From contig JAYKKR010000020.1 in the NCBI GenBank assembly GCA_036971615.1, positions 434,001-498,000 on the forward strand: a DNA stretch of 64,000 bases, read 5' to 3'. The notes under the pieces are model-generated. The model worked only from the letters and a program-made list of their open reading frames with translations. It had not been told where the DNA came from and made no database searches. The position numbers were made by a program, and so were the translations under genes. Origin of the DNA: Amyloporia xantha. Its lineage: Eukaryota > Basidiomycota > Agaricomycetes > Polyporales > Adustoporiaceae. Within the stretch, counting starts at the first letter, position 1, and every line of letters begins with the position of its first letter. This document shows positions 46,390 to 58,865 of this stretch, in pieces.

Positions 46390-48920
46390 TGGCGCAGTAG
46401 ACAAGTGATACGGTAAGACCGATCCACAGACCGTGCAATCGCATCCCCTGCCAGAACGTGAGCCAGATCCCAAAAGGAATCCCTAAAGCGGACAAGGACA
46501 ATTAGCGAATGGTCGTCATTAGATCAAGAAACTGGATGAGGTGCCAACATACCGACCACGTAGTATGCACTAGGAGTAAGGTCAAGGCATGAGCTTTAGC
46601 CCAACTGTTGATGTTGAACACGCACCTCAAGTTCAAGACAGCACCGGTCAACTAGATACCGTAGCGCCGTAAGTCTGATTGTTCGATTGAAACATTATCA
46701 ATGGTAGCACTTGCCTGCTTTCCTATCGCACGCATGATTCCGCCAGTGATTGCCCCGAGGCCATCAAACACCTGGAAAAGTGCAACTAAGGGCAAAATGG
46801 ACGCTACAAGTGCGACAACCTCTACAACCACAGTTGCAGTATTAGACACGTCAAAGGGCTAATGGCAGGACCACTGACCGACGTCGTCGTTGAACAGGTG
46901 TGCCCAATTTGATCTAAAGACCATGAACATCGTGCTGAACTCTCCACGGTTAGGATGGGCACATCGGATTTTGAATGTAAATACTGTACCTCCAGACCAA
47001 GCTGATGGCCAAAGACATGAGAATGGAAACCTTGGCAGCGACTCCTGCTCGCTTTGGCTTCTTTTCGCCGAGCAAGTTGCCCACTCTACAGCGGATGAGA
47101 ACATTTAAATAAGCATATCGAGGCAACTTGAGCAAAGGACAACGGCACCTGACGGAAGTAGCTATGCTGAGCGCGAAAGGCGCATTGTAAGTCGTCGATG
47201 CAGAAACCAACAAGACAGACTGAGTGGCTAATGCTACGGGCCCTAGCCTAATGTTCGATACCATTGTTAGTCATTGGGACTGACGTAGGAGGTAGCGAAC
47301 GGAAACTCAACGTACATACTAGCAGCGACTAGCCATCCAATGTCGGGTGAGCATGCATGAAACGAAGATGACAGGTTTTTAACTTACGGCCGATGAGTTC
47401 CCAGGACCACCACTCTGAAGCAGTCTGGCCTGAAATTTGAAATGAGCGAAGAGACTCGATACACTGCCCAGTCATAACGCACCGACTCCGGCAAGTCCGA
47501 GATGAACAAGAACACCGAGACTTGTGAAACACCGTCGAGACAAGGGATGCCAAGCGGTTTTGGGTACGAAGAAGATTCCATAGAGAATGGAGGCCAATGA
47601 TATGAGGTTGAAGGAGATGGCCGTCGCAATAGGGGCACCGATAAAGCCAAGACGGAACGGCTTAGGACCCCATACTACGTCATGAAAATGAGTTGGATCG
47701 TCAAATACATATCCCAACAAAGTGCACACCAAGCAGGTAGTTCAATGCTGCATTGATAGGTGCCACGATAAGAATGATGCGTGTCGGCACTGCAAATAGG
47801 CCTAAAGGTTCTCACTGTCAGCGGGAAAATGGAAAAGAGGTTGAACAACTGGTACCCTGAGACTGGAAGTACCGGCTGGGGAAGGTTTTAGAATCGCTCT
47901 TAACTGACATACAGAAGACATACCGAGAGATGCTATTGAAGGTATAGGCCGGAAGTCCCAATACGAGGTATCTGAGGTACACAGCAGCAAGATGAGCTAC
48001 CTCAGGGTCCTGTTTGAGAGCGAGAAGAATGCTCTCGGAACTGAACCAAATTAGGATGATAGGCTGGACCAGGTTGAGAAACTAAACGTGAAAAACATGA
48101 GACAGAGTCATACCACTAGCACGGCGGCCATCACCACGGCTAGCACTCCATTATCAGTGAAATTCAAAAGATGCACGTTCGGTTCAAACGCACCCATGCG
48201 TTGAGCCCAAAGCCCAACGAGCTGCGGTTGAGTCGATGTCCATGCGCCTGGTAGCATAGTGTCTAAGGTACTCGCAAAGCCTTGGACGATGCTGAGACCG
48301 GTGACGCTGGCGGTCATGGAGCCCAAGGTTGAAGCCGCAAGAGCGATAGTAGATAAGTGACCTAAAGACACTACGGACGCTATCACAAGGGAGTATTCCA
48401 AGACATGTGTTCTGCAATGACTCGTCAAGTACTGAGTGCAAAAGTCTAGCTCCGTGAGCACATACCCGAATACAGGCAAGGTGTATTTTGCGAGAATAGC
48501 CAGCTCTTCTCTCATCATGCTAAGGGACCGTTCATTGTCGTTTGTGTCGACGCGATCAACCTCTTCTTCAATGCGGGGGACAAGAGGGGCCAGAAGGGGG
48601 GTCGTCTCGGTCGTGACAGGATCGGGTGGGCCTGAGCGGTAGCCGGAATTGTTTGGAAGTGGACCCATGGTGGGTTTGAAAGAGGATATATAGGAGGTTG
48701 GGAAGCTGCGACGACGAGATGCCTGCGATTTTGACCTCGGAACAGCAAGGTGGGTGTCGGAAAGAGCATCTTCGTCGGAGACAGCTGGCTCAGAATCGTC
48801 GTTTGCATTTGCATTTTCGTTAGAGTCATTTATATTATGGGCAGCGGCGTAACTGGAAAGCAAAGCATAGTCTGAAGGAAGCGAGGAAGGAGTGGAATAG
48901 TGAACATAAGTGGACGACAT
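46280..48920 (-). CDS. MATE-family multidrug/metabolite efflux transporter
   Basis: A secondary antiporter of the multi-antimicrobial extrusion family, with twelve expected membrane helices, probably in the vacuolar or plasma membrane. A long hydrophilic N-terminus (MSSTYVHYSTPSSLPSDYAL to about residue 140) contains TETTPLLAPLVPRIEEEVDR, then REELAILAKYTLPVFGTHVL. Helical exons follow: SVVSLGHLSTIALAASTLGS, VQGFASTLDTMLPGAWTST, YLRYLVLGLPAYTF, GFIGAPIATAISFNLISLAS, IGPVALATQSVLLVSASTTY, RVGNLLGEKKPKRAGVAAKV, VFDGLGAITGGIMRAIGKQA and GIPFGIWLTFWQGMRLHGLW. The VGNxLG and GxxRAxGKQ motifs are MATE landmarks. Its start lies 240 bp from the SAM50 start in divergent orientation. At least eleven short introns are needed; I saw no disabling change. 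Confidence 0.8.
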
Positions 48921-49159
48921 CGGGGCACACGTCGACGACGACAGGCAGATGGTGGCGTCACTGAAGGCTTTTCATTAGAATCGGCTTATTACCATCTGTT
49001 CGGCACCATTGACCCTTTTTAGCTGTCCGCCAATAGGAGTTGTTAGGATGATAAGAACTTGGTAAGATGACTTTCTAATCAACCTCCTTTCGGAGTTTGA
49101 ATGACTGCGTCTCGCAGATCCCGAGCGCTTCGCTGGCACACTCACTTCCCACCAGATTC

Positions 49160-51063
49160 ATGGAGGACTCGGAGCTGACAACCCCTCCCTTGAAACCGCC
49201 GTTGGCCAACTCATCAGCTCCCAGAGACAGAGAGCCAGTGGATGTTGACCTGAATAAGCTCCGCAAATGGCAGGAAGAGCGTGTTGCCAGAAAACTTCGC
49301 GGTGAATACGAGTCTGCTGTGCTGCATCTGGCTGAAGTGGTGAGTACACGGCATGTTATCACCTCGACATAGTGCTGATTTATACCCGCAGGTAAACAGC
49401 AATCTCTCGACTCCACTGCGTGTTGCTTCCATACGTGTGGAAGGCGCTGTGAACACGCGCAAGTCATTCCTGGCCTCGATTGTCAGTCCATTCCTACCAC
49501 AGGCTGCCTCACCCTTTGCGGAAAGCCCGTCAACATTAGAAGATGTCCTCCACACCACGAGGCATATTGGCAGTCTACTGCAGGAGACCGACATTTTTCA
49601 GGCCGTCGAGGCAAGGCTCCAGTCCAGTCGAGATGTATTCGCGCAGGCAGGTGATGTCGATATCGTCTTCAAAACGCGTGAGAAGGGCAGGTTCTACCTC
49701 AACACCAGCACACAAGTAGGCAACAACGAAGGGGGTGCTGTGCGTGTCGCATGCTATTTGGCGGAAACACGCACTAACTCCACTGACTTCAGAGCGCGAC
49801 ATGTCGCGTCCGAAATACATTCGGTGGAGCAGAGACATTCGAGGCCAACTTGACCTTTGCAACTAAAACGCGTGTCTCGTTCAATGCCTCACTGTCTGCT
49901 CCTCTTACACACGACCTCAAGACGAGGGGCGAAATTTCTGTCTTCGGTCTCGAGAGAGATAATTCGAGCTATGCGAGCAGCTTTGAAGGTCTCCGCGGTC
50001 TCAAGGCTGTTGTCAGGGTGAGCTAGGTCAGCTTGTCTCTTCATTGCTGCGCGGCTGGTGAATGAATGCCCCCTGGCTACTCTTACAGACTGGCACGATC
50101 CCATATGGCATGCACGAATTGGCGTATGAGGCCGTGCTCCGGCACATTGGCAATCTCACACCCTCTGCGTCTATTAGGTACAGTACGCCTGGGGGGTGCT
50201 ATAGTGCTATTTGTCACTCACGCGGCGTAATGGTAGTATGAGGGAAGCCGCAGGACAGAGTATCAAATCCGCAGTCTCTCACTCTTGGATGCGTGATACT
50301 CGCGATGATCGCTTGCTCGGCACCCGGGGCTCGTATATCAAGCTATTGCAGGAGCTGGCGGGCCTGGGTGGTGATGCATCCTTCTACAAGGGCGAAGCCC
50401 AGGCCCAATTGTCAAGACCACTCGTCCCTGGCGTCGTACGTCTCATATAAATCATCAAAGCTAGCTGCGTCTAAAATGTTGGCAATACTTCTAGACGGTG
50501 TCACTTGCCGCTCGTTCCGGCCTGCTCTGGAACTTAGGCAGACCGGCTCCATTTTCCGATCGCTTTCAGCTCGGTGGTCCTGCAAGCTTGCGGATGTTCA
50601 GAGCGAACGGCATGGGCCCTCGCGATGGTCGTAAGTCGCGACAGTCGTCTCCGTGTCATACTTGTCTCAAGCCCTTTGCGCGCAGCCGATTCTCTTGGAG
50701 GCGACCTGTACTGGGCCGCAGGCATCAGCCTGATTTCCGACATACCTTATAAACCGCACTGGCCTGTGAAAAGTCACCTCTTCATCAATGCGGGAAGATT
50801 AGATGCTCTAGACAAAAGTTCGTCGCGTCAGAGCGTCCGGGAATATCGAATTGTAACTGACGCATTCTCACTTTCTAGCAAAAGCTCTCATGGACAATGT
50901 TGTCAACAGCATCACGAAGCCGTCGATATCTGCTGGTGTTGGCCTCGTATACAAGCTAGATCCGGTGAGAGTGGAGGTCAACTTCGGTGTACCGCTGGTG
51001 GCGAGCAAAAGTGACGGGGTCAGAAAAGGGTTCCAAGTAGGACTTGGTTTGGATTTCTTATAA
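49160..51063 (+). CDS. sam50: SAM50/Tob55, outer-membrane beta-barrel assembly factor
   Basis: Omp85-family core of the mitochondrial sorting and assembly machinery. The start is MEDSELTTPPLKPPLANSSA; a POTRA-like region follows (TPLRVASIRVEGAVNTRKSF, then HTTRHIGSLLQETDIFQAVE and VDIVFKTREKGRFYLNTST). Barrel exons contain FGGAETFEANLTFATKTRVS, EISVFGLERDNSS, RSGLLWNLGRPAPFSDRFQL, FRANGMGPRDG (the conserved RxF-type loop L6 of Omp85) and LFINAGRLDALDK. The end is VRKGFQVGLGLDFL, matching the beta-signal at the C-terminus, with TAA at 51061-51063. The family length (about 480 residues) is met. Introns are short and in frame; the gene appears intact. Confidence 0.88.
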
Positions 51064-52416
51064 GTATGATTGTTTCCGGTTGCCCAACTCTATCCAATCG
51101 TTGCCTGTGACCACTGTCATCGCCAGCTAGTATGTCCCTGGCGCTCGTGCCTGAATTGGGAGGCAGTCCCGCTTCTAACACTCCCGCAGCCGATCAACAT
51201 GCACAAAAGGATAGGGCGACAAATATACGGAACATGCGAGCCTCGGCCAGGCCAGCGGTGATTTCTGCGAAGTGGTTTCTATCACAGGATGCGTATCGAT
51301 GCTTATCATCGGAAGTGCACTCCTATTCGTTGACCGTGCGCTGGCACTGGCAATTAGTTGCTTGACCCTTTGGGCCGATGGCACAGCCCTGCTCCATTGA
51401 GTAGTTGTCCCTGATCCAGTCCGTTTATGACTCGATCTCTGTCTCGCAATCATTGTGATTGGGATGTTTATTTGTTTGACATACCATTGGCTGTCTAGCT
51501 GCCCCTTTACCAGAATCGGTTACTAATGGCCTGGCACCGCCACCACCACCATGATCGATCGCACGGCGGAATCAAGTTGCAATTTCGATCGATTATGTGA
51601 CAGTAGAGCTCAAGAATGAAGGGTACAGTGATTCGCGCTGTCTGAGAAGACCGCTTGTGTAGGGACGTTCCAGAGCACGACAGAGCAGAGATAAGTGCGC
51701 AGTACGCACAATAGCCAAGACATATCTGTGAGTGCCGGTCAAGTTTTTTTATCCGACTCGCGCGCGGCATGGCTGTTATGAGAATTCACCGTTTCACGAT
51801 ATAGCTTATCGGATAAGCTTGAGTGCTCGACCAATTCCTCAAGGTCCTCCAGGCGCAGGGTTTATGCATTGACATGGCTCCAAGCCGAGTTGGCTGTCTC
51901 TCCCCATGGCTCAGCCTGGTGAAACGTATGAAGATGTCGGGAGTTCACAGCCTCGTAATTCAGAGATAACAAGGACATATGTTCGCGCGGATCGTGTTTC
52001 TTGGTATCCTAGTTTGGAAATCATACCGTGTGTTGCGTGCGCTTGTCAGTCATTTTTGATCGCGTGCACACTGGTGAGGAGGGAGACTCGAAGGCTGGAG
52101 GGATGAGGCTGGAGTAACTTCGAAACGGTGGTTCCTGATGCAGAGATAACTCGTAGCCCCGCTCGTGCCTAGCTCACGCCGGGGAACAAGACAGCAAGCG
52201 ACACTTGTCACTGCTTGTCTATGATTGGGAGACGCTCTCAGGAACCATGGAAAGGTGGGGCTTATCTCCTGCTTCCTCGCCTAACAGATAGAGATAGTAG
52301 TACCGATCTAGTCGCTCACGCACTCTCATTTAATCACAGTGCATGGTCAGGTGCAATGCGCCGTCGCCAATATCTCTCTAGGACCTTCTCCCCGCCCCTC
52401 AGTCCTCGACGGCCCA
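51064..52416. other. intergenic region of about 1.35 kb
   Basis: No gene, RNA or mobile element was recognised. Short open frames on both strands lack motifs. It presumably contains the SAM50 terminator and the OPT promoter; CCACCACCACCATGATCGATCG near 51540 is the only low-complexity spot. Confidence 0.5.
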
Positions 52417-55400
52417 ATGTCGCTGTCGACGGCTTCGGACGTCGTCCCTGAACTCAAACGTGAGGATTCAACAGGGTCACTCGAGAAGAGGAAAGGGTAC
52501 GACTCAGTCGTACCCTGATCAAGACAAGGTCGATGTGATTGAAGCATCGTCTGACCTCGACGATGAGACGGAAGTGAAGATCATCGAGAAGGCGGAGGAC
52601 GTTGCAATCGAGGTCAGTTTCGCAAGCTCTTTCTCGCATTCTCTCATGTACTTAACAATGGCGACAGATTCTGTCAAGTGAAGACCATCCCGAGCTGGAT
52701 GTCTGGACCTTCAGGACTTTCTTCCTAGGCGTCGGTCTGAGTGCTTTTAGCGCTGTCCTTGCCACGATCTACACGTTCAAGCCACAGGTATGACGGCAGA
52801 CTTGGCTGCAAAGTCGCATAGGATGACAACCTTTTTGAACGGTAGAATGCTTCTGTATCCCAACTGTTCTGTCTCATCATCGCTTATGTTCTTGGGACGC
52901 TCATGGCTAGTACGTACAAGCTGCCTTCTACATACTTGCTCTATTGAAGTTGATTGCTTATATATGTCGTTGAATAGCCGTTATCCCTTCTAAAGGGTAC
53001 TGGAAATGGCTCAACCCCGGGCCCTTCAATATTAAAGGTTAATCTGCATTGTCCCTCATTCTACATAGGTACCGACCTCCCACATCCTCCCACAGAGCAC
53101 ACTGCAATTGTCATTATGGCATCGACTGCATCGAACGTTGCAGTCGCTATGGAAGTCATCGCAGCCCTTGGTATATCTCTACCATGAACCCTACATGTCC
53201 GCAGCCTCACTGTTTTTCTTCGTAGACCTTTTCTACGACATTTCCCTCAATGGAGGGGTTGCCATCTTCCAGATCTTTGCCAGTCAAATGCTTGGGTACG
53301 GTATCGCCGGTGTTCGTGAGTGCATATTTGCTTTCGCGTAGAGCTGTTCTCTCACATGCAATGTCAGTGCGTACTCTGCTCGTGTATCCTACCTAGTGAG
53401 TGTTCTATTTTCTGCTTGCTAGAAGGATGAAAACTAATTTCATCGGGCGCAGCGCTTTCTACCCGACATACATATCTGTTGTCAACCTGCTGCAGAGTTT
53501 GCATTACGGAGGTGTCCTCAACGCAAAACGGAGGTAAATGGTTATCTTCACTCTGCATCATCATCCATACTCATCTCTCATATATCTGGGCAGACGATAT
53601 TTCTGGATCGTGGTATGTATATGATGCTGTCATCAGTAGATAGCGGCGTTTCTAACACTCGTTTCCGCTCCAGTTCGCCGCGATATTCTTCTGGGAGTGG
53701 TAAGCTCAGTTGCCATATATCCATTTGGCATTCATCTGACAAGTGTTATCCAGGATTCCGCAGTATCCTTTCCCCCTCTTGACCGCCATTTCCATCATTT
53801 GTATCGCCGATAATGGCCGTCATGCATTCGTGCGCAATCTCTTCGGTGCTGGTTCTAGTAACGAAGGGATAGGCTTGCTCAGCTTTAGCACAAGTTGGAC
53901 ACTGATCACACAGGGTACTCCTCTTGTTTGGCCCCTGCAGACACGTATGTCACCGCATTCTCTTTACGGGTTAAGCATGTCTAATATTCCCTAATGTCCC
54001 AGAGGTGAACTCGTACAGTAAGTTGTCTTACCAGACTAGATCCAGAGAGTACTGATTGATCGTTTTTGATTACACCAGTCGGCATGGCTATAGGCTACCT
54101 CGTCCTCACGCTGACCTACTACCGCAATGTATTCAATGGGCGGGATCTCACGTGGATGTCGACCTCGCTATTCGGCACGGACGGCAGTACCTATAACCAA
54201 AGTGCCATCCTAACGCCGGACAACAAAGTTGATCCCGTAAAGCTTGCTGAAATTGGGCTTCCGCGATTCACCACGACATATGCCATTAGTCAGATGTGCT
54301 ACAACTTCGGTCTGGGTGCTGCGATTGTGCACGTCTTGCTATGGTACTGGGGAGATTTGAAAAAGGGTAAGTATTCTCGTTTATCTCCCCTCCCTATGTT
54401 TCCAGTGTCAACATTAACTCAAACAACATACAGCTTTCGGGCAAATGACGTTCCTGAGAAGCGCGCAGGATATTGATGATCCCCACTATCAAGGTAATTA
54501 CGGGTTCTCTGACTTGGCGTACTCGTCAATTTAATCGCTTGTAACTCGCGCGGCAGAAATGAAGAAGTACCGCGAAGTACCGCAGTGGTGGTATATTCTT
54601 CTGTTTGTCGCATCTCTCGCGGTCGGGATTGGATGCAGTGTACGTTACATTCCTCTCTTACTGATGCTCAATGATTTTAATCTCGAAACGTGTTCAGTAC
54701 ACCAACCATGTTGTACTTATACCGTGGTGGAGTATCATTCTCTTTACTGCCATTAGCGTTTTTCTCGCCGTCTGTCTCGGTTTCAGTAAGTCGTCGAGAC
54801 CTTTCTCGCGAATTAATATTCAAAATTAGTGCAATTGTTTGTCTTAACAGTCATGGCTACCACCGGCTTCTCCATCTCCATCAAATACGCAATCCAGATT
54901 CTTGCCGCTTTCGTTCACCCGGGTAATCCAGTGTATGTCGTGCCCCCTGCTGTATACTCTTATACATTGCGCGTTTATCACCCGATCGTTGTCGCTGATC
55001 TCACTAATATAGTGCGGTCATGTACGTCAATTTATACGGAAATAGCACTGCATATCAGACCCTCTACCTGCTGCAAGGTTAGCACTCCCTAATCTCTGCG
55101 AGAACATTATACATATACGAGTTTTCCAGATCTGAAGTTGGGTCAGTATACAAAGCTCCCTCCGCGATCCACATTTGCCGCGCAAATGGCTGGTTCCATT
55201 GTCGGTTCAATATTTAACTACACGAGTAAGTCATTATCCCCTCGTGCGCTTGTGTCCTGACCTGACATCCTCTACAGTGATGAAATCCATTGTGGACAAT
55301 AACCGTGCAGTACTCAAGGATCCCCTGGGAACCCGTGTAGTAAGCACATAAGGCGTATCTTCTTCTTCTGTCTTTTACATCCCCTGTAGTGGAGTGGGTG

Positions 55401-56104
55401 GATCATCCAAAGTTATAATTCGGCATCGGTGGCCATGGGAGCCTCTAGGAAAGGAATTGTTTGTCACCGTTTCGCATTTCTCCCGACTATAAGGCTGACG
55501 CAGCCGAAACAGGTTCACCTATGACAAGCCATACTACATGCTAGCATTCTCGATTTTCATCGGCTTGGCGTTCCCTGTCCCGTTCTGGCTCCTACACCGA
55601 TACACTCGACCTGGATCACGCATTAATAAGTTCGCTGCGTTCATCAACACGCCCATCATCGCCCTGTATGTTGGGTATCTGCCGTACTCCGTTAATGGAC
55701 AGTGGTGGTAGGAAGACATTAGTCAATGCGATTATGTGAGAGTTTTGATCTTTCTCCTACTAGGTCATGTGTCGTGATCGGTTTCACGGCTCAATGGTGG
55801 GCTCGCAAGTATCGGCCAGCATGGTTCAAGAAGTACAACTATTTGACGTCCGCCGCACTTGACGGAGGAAGCCAAGTCATTATGTTCATTATTGTACGTA
55901 TATGTGTCGTCCGACTGCACGTTGTTGATTGACGCTGTCACAGAGCTTCGCCGTTTTCGGGGCCAGTGGCAACGCAGTAGCTTTCCCATACTGGTATATA
56001 CTATATGTTTATTTATCTATCATTCTACTGCTCAACACATTTATTCTAGGTGGGGGAATCCAGAGAATCTGTCTGTGGACAGATGTGCACTTAGCGATAG
56101 CTGA
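52417..56104 (+). CDS. OPT-family oligopeptide transporter, possible frameshift
   Basis: A proton-coupled small-peptide transporter of the plasma membrane with about 14-16 helices. The ATG at 52417 gives MSLSTASDVVPELK, and an intron of about 65 nt joins it to KVDVIEASSDLDDETEVKII. OPT signatures follow: DVWTFRTFFLGVGLSAFSAV, LNPGPFNIKEHTAIVIMAST, SQMLGYGIAGVLRTLLVYPT, YISVVNLLQSLHYG, FFWEWIPQYPFPLL, REVPQWWYILLFVASLAVGI, GSIFNYTMMKSIVDNN and WSGWIIQSYNSASVAMGA. Then the frame must shift by one base near 55445 to read LGKELF and splice to TYDKPYYMLAFSIFIGLAFP and INTPIIALYVGYLPYSVNG. The chain ends NPENLSVDRCALSDS at TGA 56102-56104, about 20 exons in all. The shift is either a lesion or a sequencing error, since everything else is well preserved. 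Confidence 0.78.
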
Positions 56105-56960
56105 TGACTGCCTGCCAGTAAAGTCGAATGTATCAAAGCATATACAATATATTGCGACGTTACGTCTTGTAGTCTTACTTAGATTAACTCACTTTGTATG
56201 CCCTGAAATCAGAACTCTCATAAATTTTCAGTATTTCAGAAGTGCTTGCTGTGTGTCCGCACGATTCACAACGGCTCGTCGACGCGTCTTCTGTTAATAG
56301 ACGCTTGCCGCACACAGTGAAATCCTTGATCGGACACCAGCATACTGTTATCCTCCTCAGGTTCAATCAGAACGTTCTGTCAAAAAGGCTGTTGCGATGG
56401 TCACAAGCAACGTTATGCCGCTCCAGATGTGCGCTCAAGCTACGACACCTCCGGTGAATCGGACGTCTCCCGTTGTATACGGCAATTGGGTTTGCTGGTG
56501 CCAGGCCGCTGGACCCATAGCAAGAATCTTGATGAGCAATTACCAGTCGTCCCCTGTGATTAATCTCTCAATTATCCATTCAACTGACAGCGACAGAGAG
56601 CATCGGAACGCATAGACCAACCTAGGACGAGCCCAACCGGATAGTTACCGGGACCCTGTTGCCATCAGCCTTTTCCACTTTAGCTCGATGCTTTCAAAAA
56701 ACACTATACAGTAAGTTCCCCTCTTTGGACGTGGTGCCACTAAAACGGAGGCATTTTCTATGCACCTAGTCAGTTTACCACTCCTCTTGAATCTCAAATC
56801 AACAGGACTTGTGCATTGCAGGCATGACCCAGCGAGTGATTGTTAGTTACTCTGACAACCGCAGTCGTCAAATTATCGATCCATGTCTTATAGAACGGCC
56901 TCGGGTATGTAGACCGCACCCTCAGATGTAGAACGCGTGTGTAATAATTTCATGTGTCTT
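56105..56960. other. intergenic, no supported gene
   Basis: Open frames such as 56397-56615 (+) show no signal peptide or domain and no convincing splice partners. This is the flank between the OPT gene and the first copy of the tandem duplication. Confidence 0.45.
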
Positions 56961-57226
56961 TTTTCCAGGCTCCCTAGCCCTAGAATAGCGACGGTCACAC
57001 TAGGTGGGGCGCCTGCCATTCGATTAACTGCGACACCTGATCTTTGGCACTACATCAGCGTCGTTTTATATGTGGAACGTATCTGTCATGCTAGCTGGCA
57101 AATACGGATCAAGCTTTTGGCTGGATCATTGCAGTAGCCTTTACAAACTTCTTAGCCCATATTTTAGATCTAGACACTCTATTGTTTGTCATCAGCAGTT
57201 GAGCGCCGAGCGCTTGAGCACGAACC

Positions 57227-57232
57227 TATAAA
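57227..57232 (+). promoter_or_regulatory. TATA box of secreted-protein copy 1
   Basis: TATAAA in the context CCTATAAACGCG lies 73 bp before the start codon. The equivalent motif is kept at the same distance in copy 2, which supports function. Confidence 0.6.
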
Positions 57233-57299
57233 CGCGCAGGCTGCATTAGCTGTCTGCAGCAACGTCTCTTCGCAAACCCTCAACTCGACGAAGTCAATA

Positions 57300-57772
57300 A
57301 TGTTATTCAAGTTCGCGTTCGGTCTTTGGCTCATGGCTTCGTTGCAGGCCGTAGCTGCTATACCGACGGCTTTTGATGGTCAGTAATGACGACGGCTACC
57401 ATGGCACTTCACTCAGAATGTCATAAACATGCTCGACTTGTATAGGTCTCGCTCAGCGTGCTCCTGATAGTGGGCTTGTCGAACGTCACCCCAGTGAGTA
57501 TTCTTGCCCAATTATGCGAGGGCGTTGTCTAACTAAATGATGACAGATCTGGACAGACGCGAGTGTGGTGAGGATTAGATCAAATCCCATTGTTCTCTGT
57601 CCATGCTCACCAGTATGCGCGCACCCTATGCGGTCTCATATAGGCATTGCTGGACGCAGCCCGCAGACAACTGCGCCGTATCATTGTCTGTATGGCCTTA
57701 CCGGCGGTAAGTCTGCTTCTATAACAGCACAAATACTTGCTGACTTTGTTTGAAGATCTCGAAGGACGTTAG
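57300..57772 (+). CDS. small secreted protein, tandem copy 1
   Basis: Five exons encode about 84 residues. MLFKFAFGLWLMASLQAVAA is a clear signal peptide. The mature part reads LAQRAPDSGLVERHPNLDRR, then ECVCAHPMRSHIGIAGRSPQ, then HCLYGLTGDLEGR and a TAG at 57770-57772. Introns have standard ends, for example GTCAGT, GTGAGT, GTGAGG and GTAAGT donors, with the last exon being only about 17 nt. The mature region has three Cys and several Arg-ending sites (AQR, VER, DRR, AGR) that could be cut by a Kex2-like protease. I know of no matching family. It could be a small effector-like or signalling peptide precursor; function is unknown. Confidence 0.6.
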
Positions 57773-58323
57773 GTTCAGGTTTGCTCGCACGGGGAAAACT
57801 GCTGCAGCGATCTTTACAATCCCGATCTTAGAGATGCCGACCATCCATGGATAGGATCGATTTGACTGTTGCATCTATAGAATATCTGTAGTTTGCATAT
57901 TGATGGAGAAACATGAGCCAGGTTTCAGAGCAAGGAAGTGCAGAGTCCACAGTTTGGAAAGCCGCAAGGATTTCACCATAATTCAAGCGCGGAAGAGCCT
58001 TACTCTGAGTGGTGCTGAAACCCCCCCCGCGACTTTGCGGGAGGTCCTGTGATACTTCCATGTATCTATTTCCAGGCTATCTGCCACTCTCGAATGGCGA
58101 CGGTCACAGATCTAGACGGGGCCGCCGCCTGAGATCTTAGCTGCGATATCTATTTTCAGAACGCCATCAGCGTCGTCCTATAGTATGTTCGCACATGACG
58201 AGCGTATCTGCCATACGCCGGTGACAGCTGGGCGGCAAATCTTTCCCGACGATTTGGTCGGATCATTGCAGCAATCCTTACCATATACCTATCGTGTCAT
58301 GGTCAAGCGGCAGAATACGAGCC

Positions 58324-58329
58324 TATAAA
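58324..58329 (+). promoter_or_regulatory. TATA box of secreted-protein copy 2
   Basis: TATAAA in GCCTATAAATGC, 72 bp before the copy 2 start codon, matches the position in copy 1. Confidence 0.6.
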
Positions 58330-58395
58330 TGCACAATTGCATCTGCTGATTGCGATAGCGCCCCCTTGCACATCCTGAAGTCAACGAAATCAACG

Positions 58396-58865
58396 ATGTT
58401 ATTCAAGTTCGCGTTCGGTCTGTGGTTCATGGCTTCGTTGCAGGCCACAGCTGCGGTTCCGATGGCTGTCGATGGTGAGCAAGCGCGACGGCTACTATAG
58501 CGTCTCATTCAGTGTTATGAACGTATCTACCTTGTATAGCTCTTGCTGGGCGCGCGCCTGATAACGGGCTCCTCGAACGTCATCCTAGTCCTGACTGTGA
58601 GTGTCCCAGCTCCACCATACGGAGGCAATGTCTAACTAAATGATTGCAGATCTGGAGAGACGCATATGTGGTGGTGAGACTGACATCAATGCTCACCTTT
58701 ATTGATAATGCTCACCCTATCGGGTCTGACACAGGAATCGTCGAACGCAGCCCGCAGACAACTGCAGGGAATCATTGCCTGTATGGCCTCACCAGCGGTA
58801 GGTCGGTCCGTATGACTGCAGAAGGATTTTCTGACTATTTGACAAAAGATATCGAGAGACGTTAG
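58396..58865 (+). CDS. small secreted protein, tandem copy 2
   Basis: Paralogue of the gene 1.1 kb upstream. The signal peptide is MLFKFAFGLWFMASLQATAA. The mature part reads LAGRAPDNGLLERHPSPDYL, ERRICGIVERSPQTTAGNHC, then LYGLTSDIERR and TAG at 58863-58865. The fourth exon must use a different 3' splice site from copy 1: the CACCAG acceptor of copy 1 has become CACCTT, and the next usable AG (GACACAG near 58732) keeps the frame. About 75 residues, with two Cys instead of three. Conservation of signal peptide, the block RSPQTTA..HCLYGLT and the Arg-rich sites despite intron divergence argues for selection on the protein. No family is recognised. Confidence 0.6.

Noticed and set aside
58735..58800. 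CGIVER...C in the small secreted protein resembling an insulin A-chain start
   Set aside because: Only four or five residues agree, copy 1 does not keep them, and the cysteine pattern does not fit.
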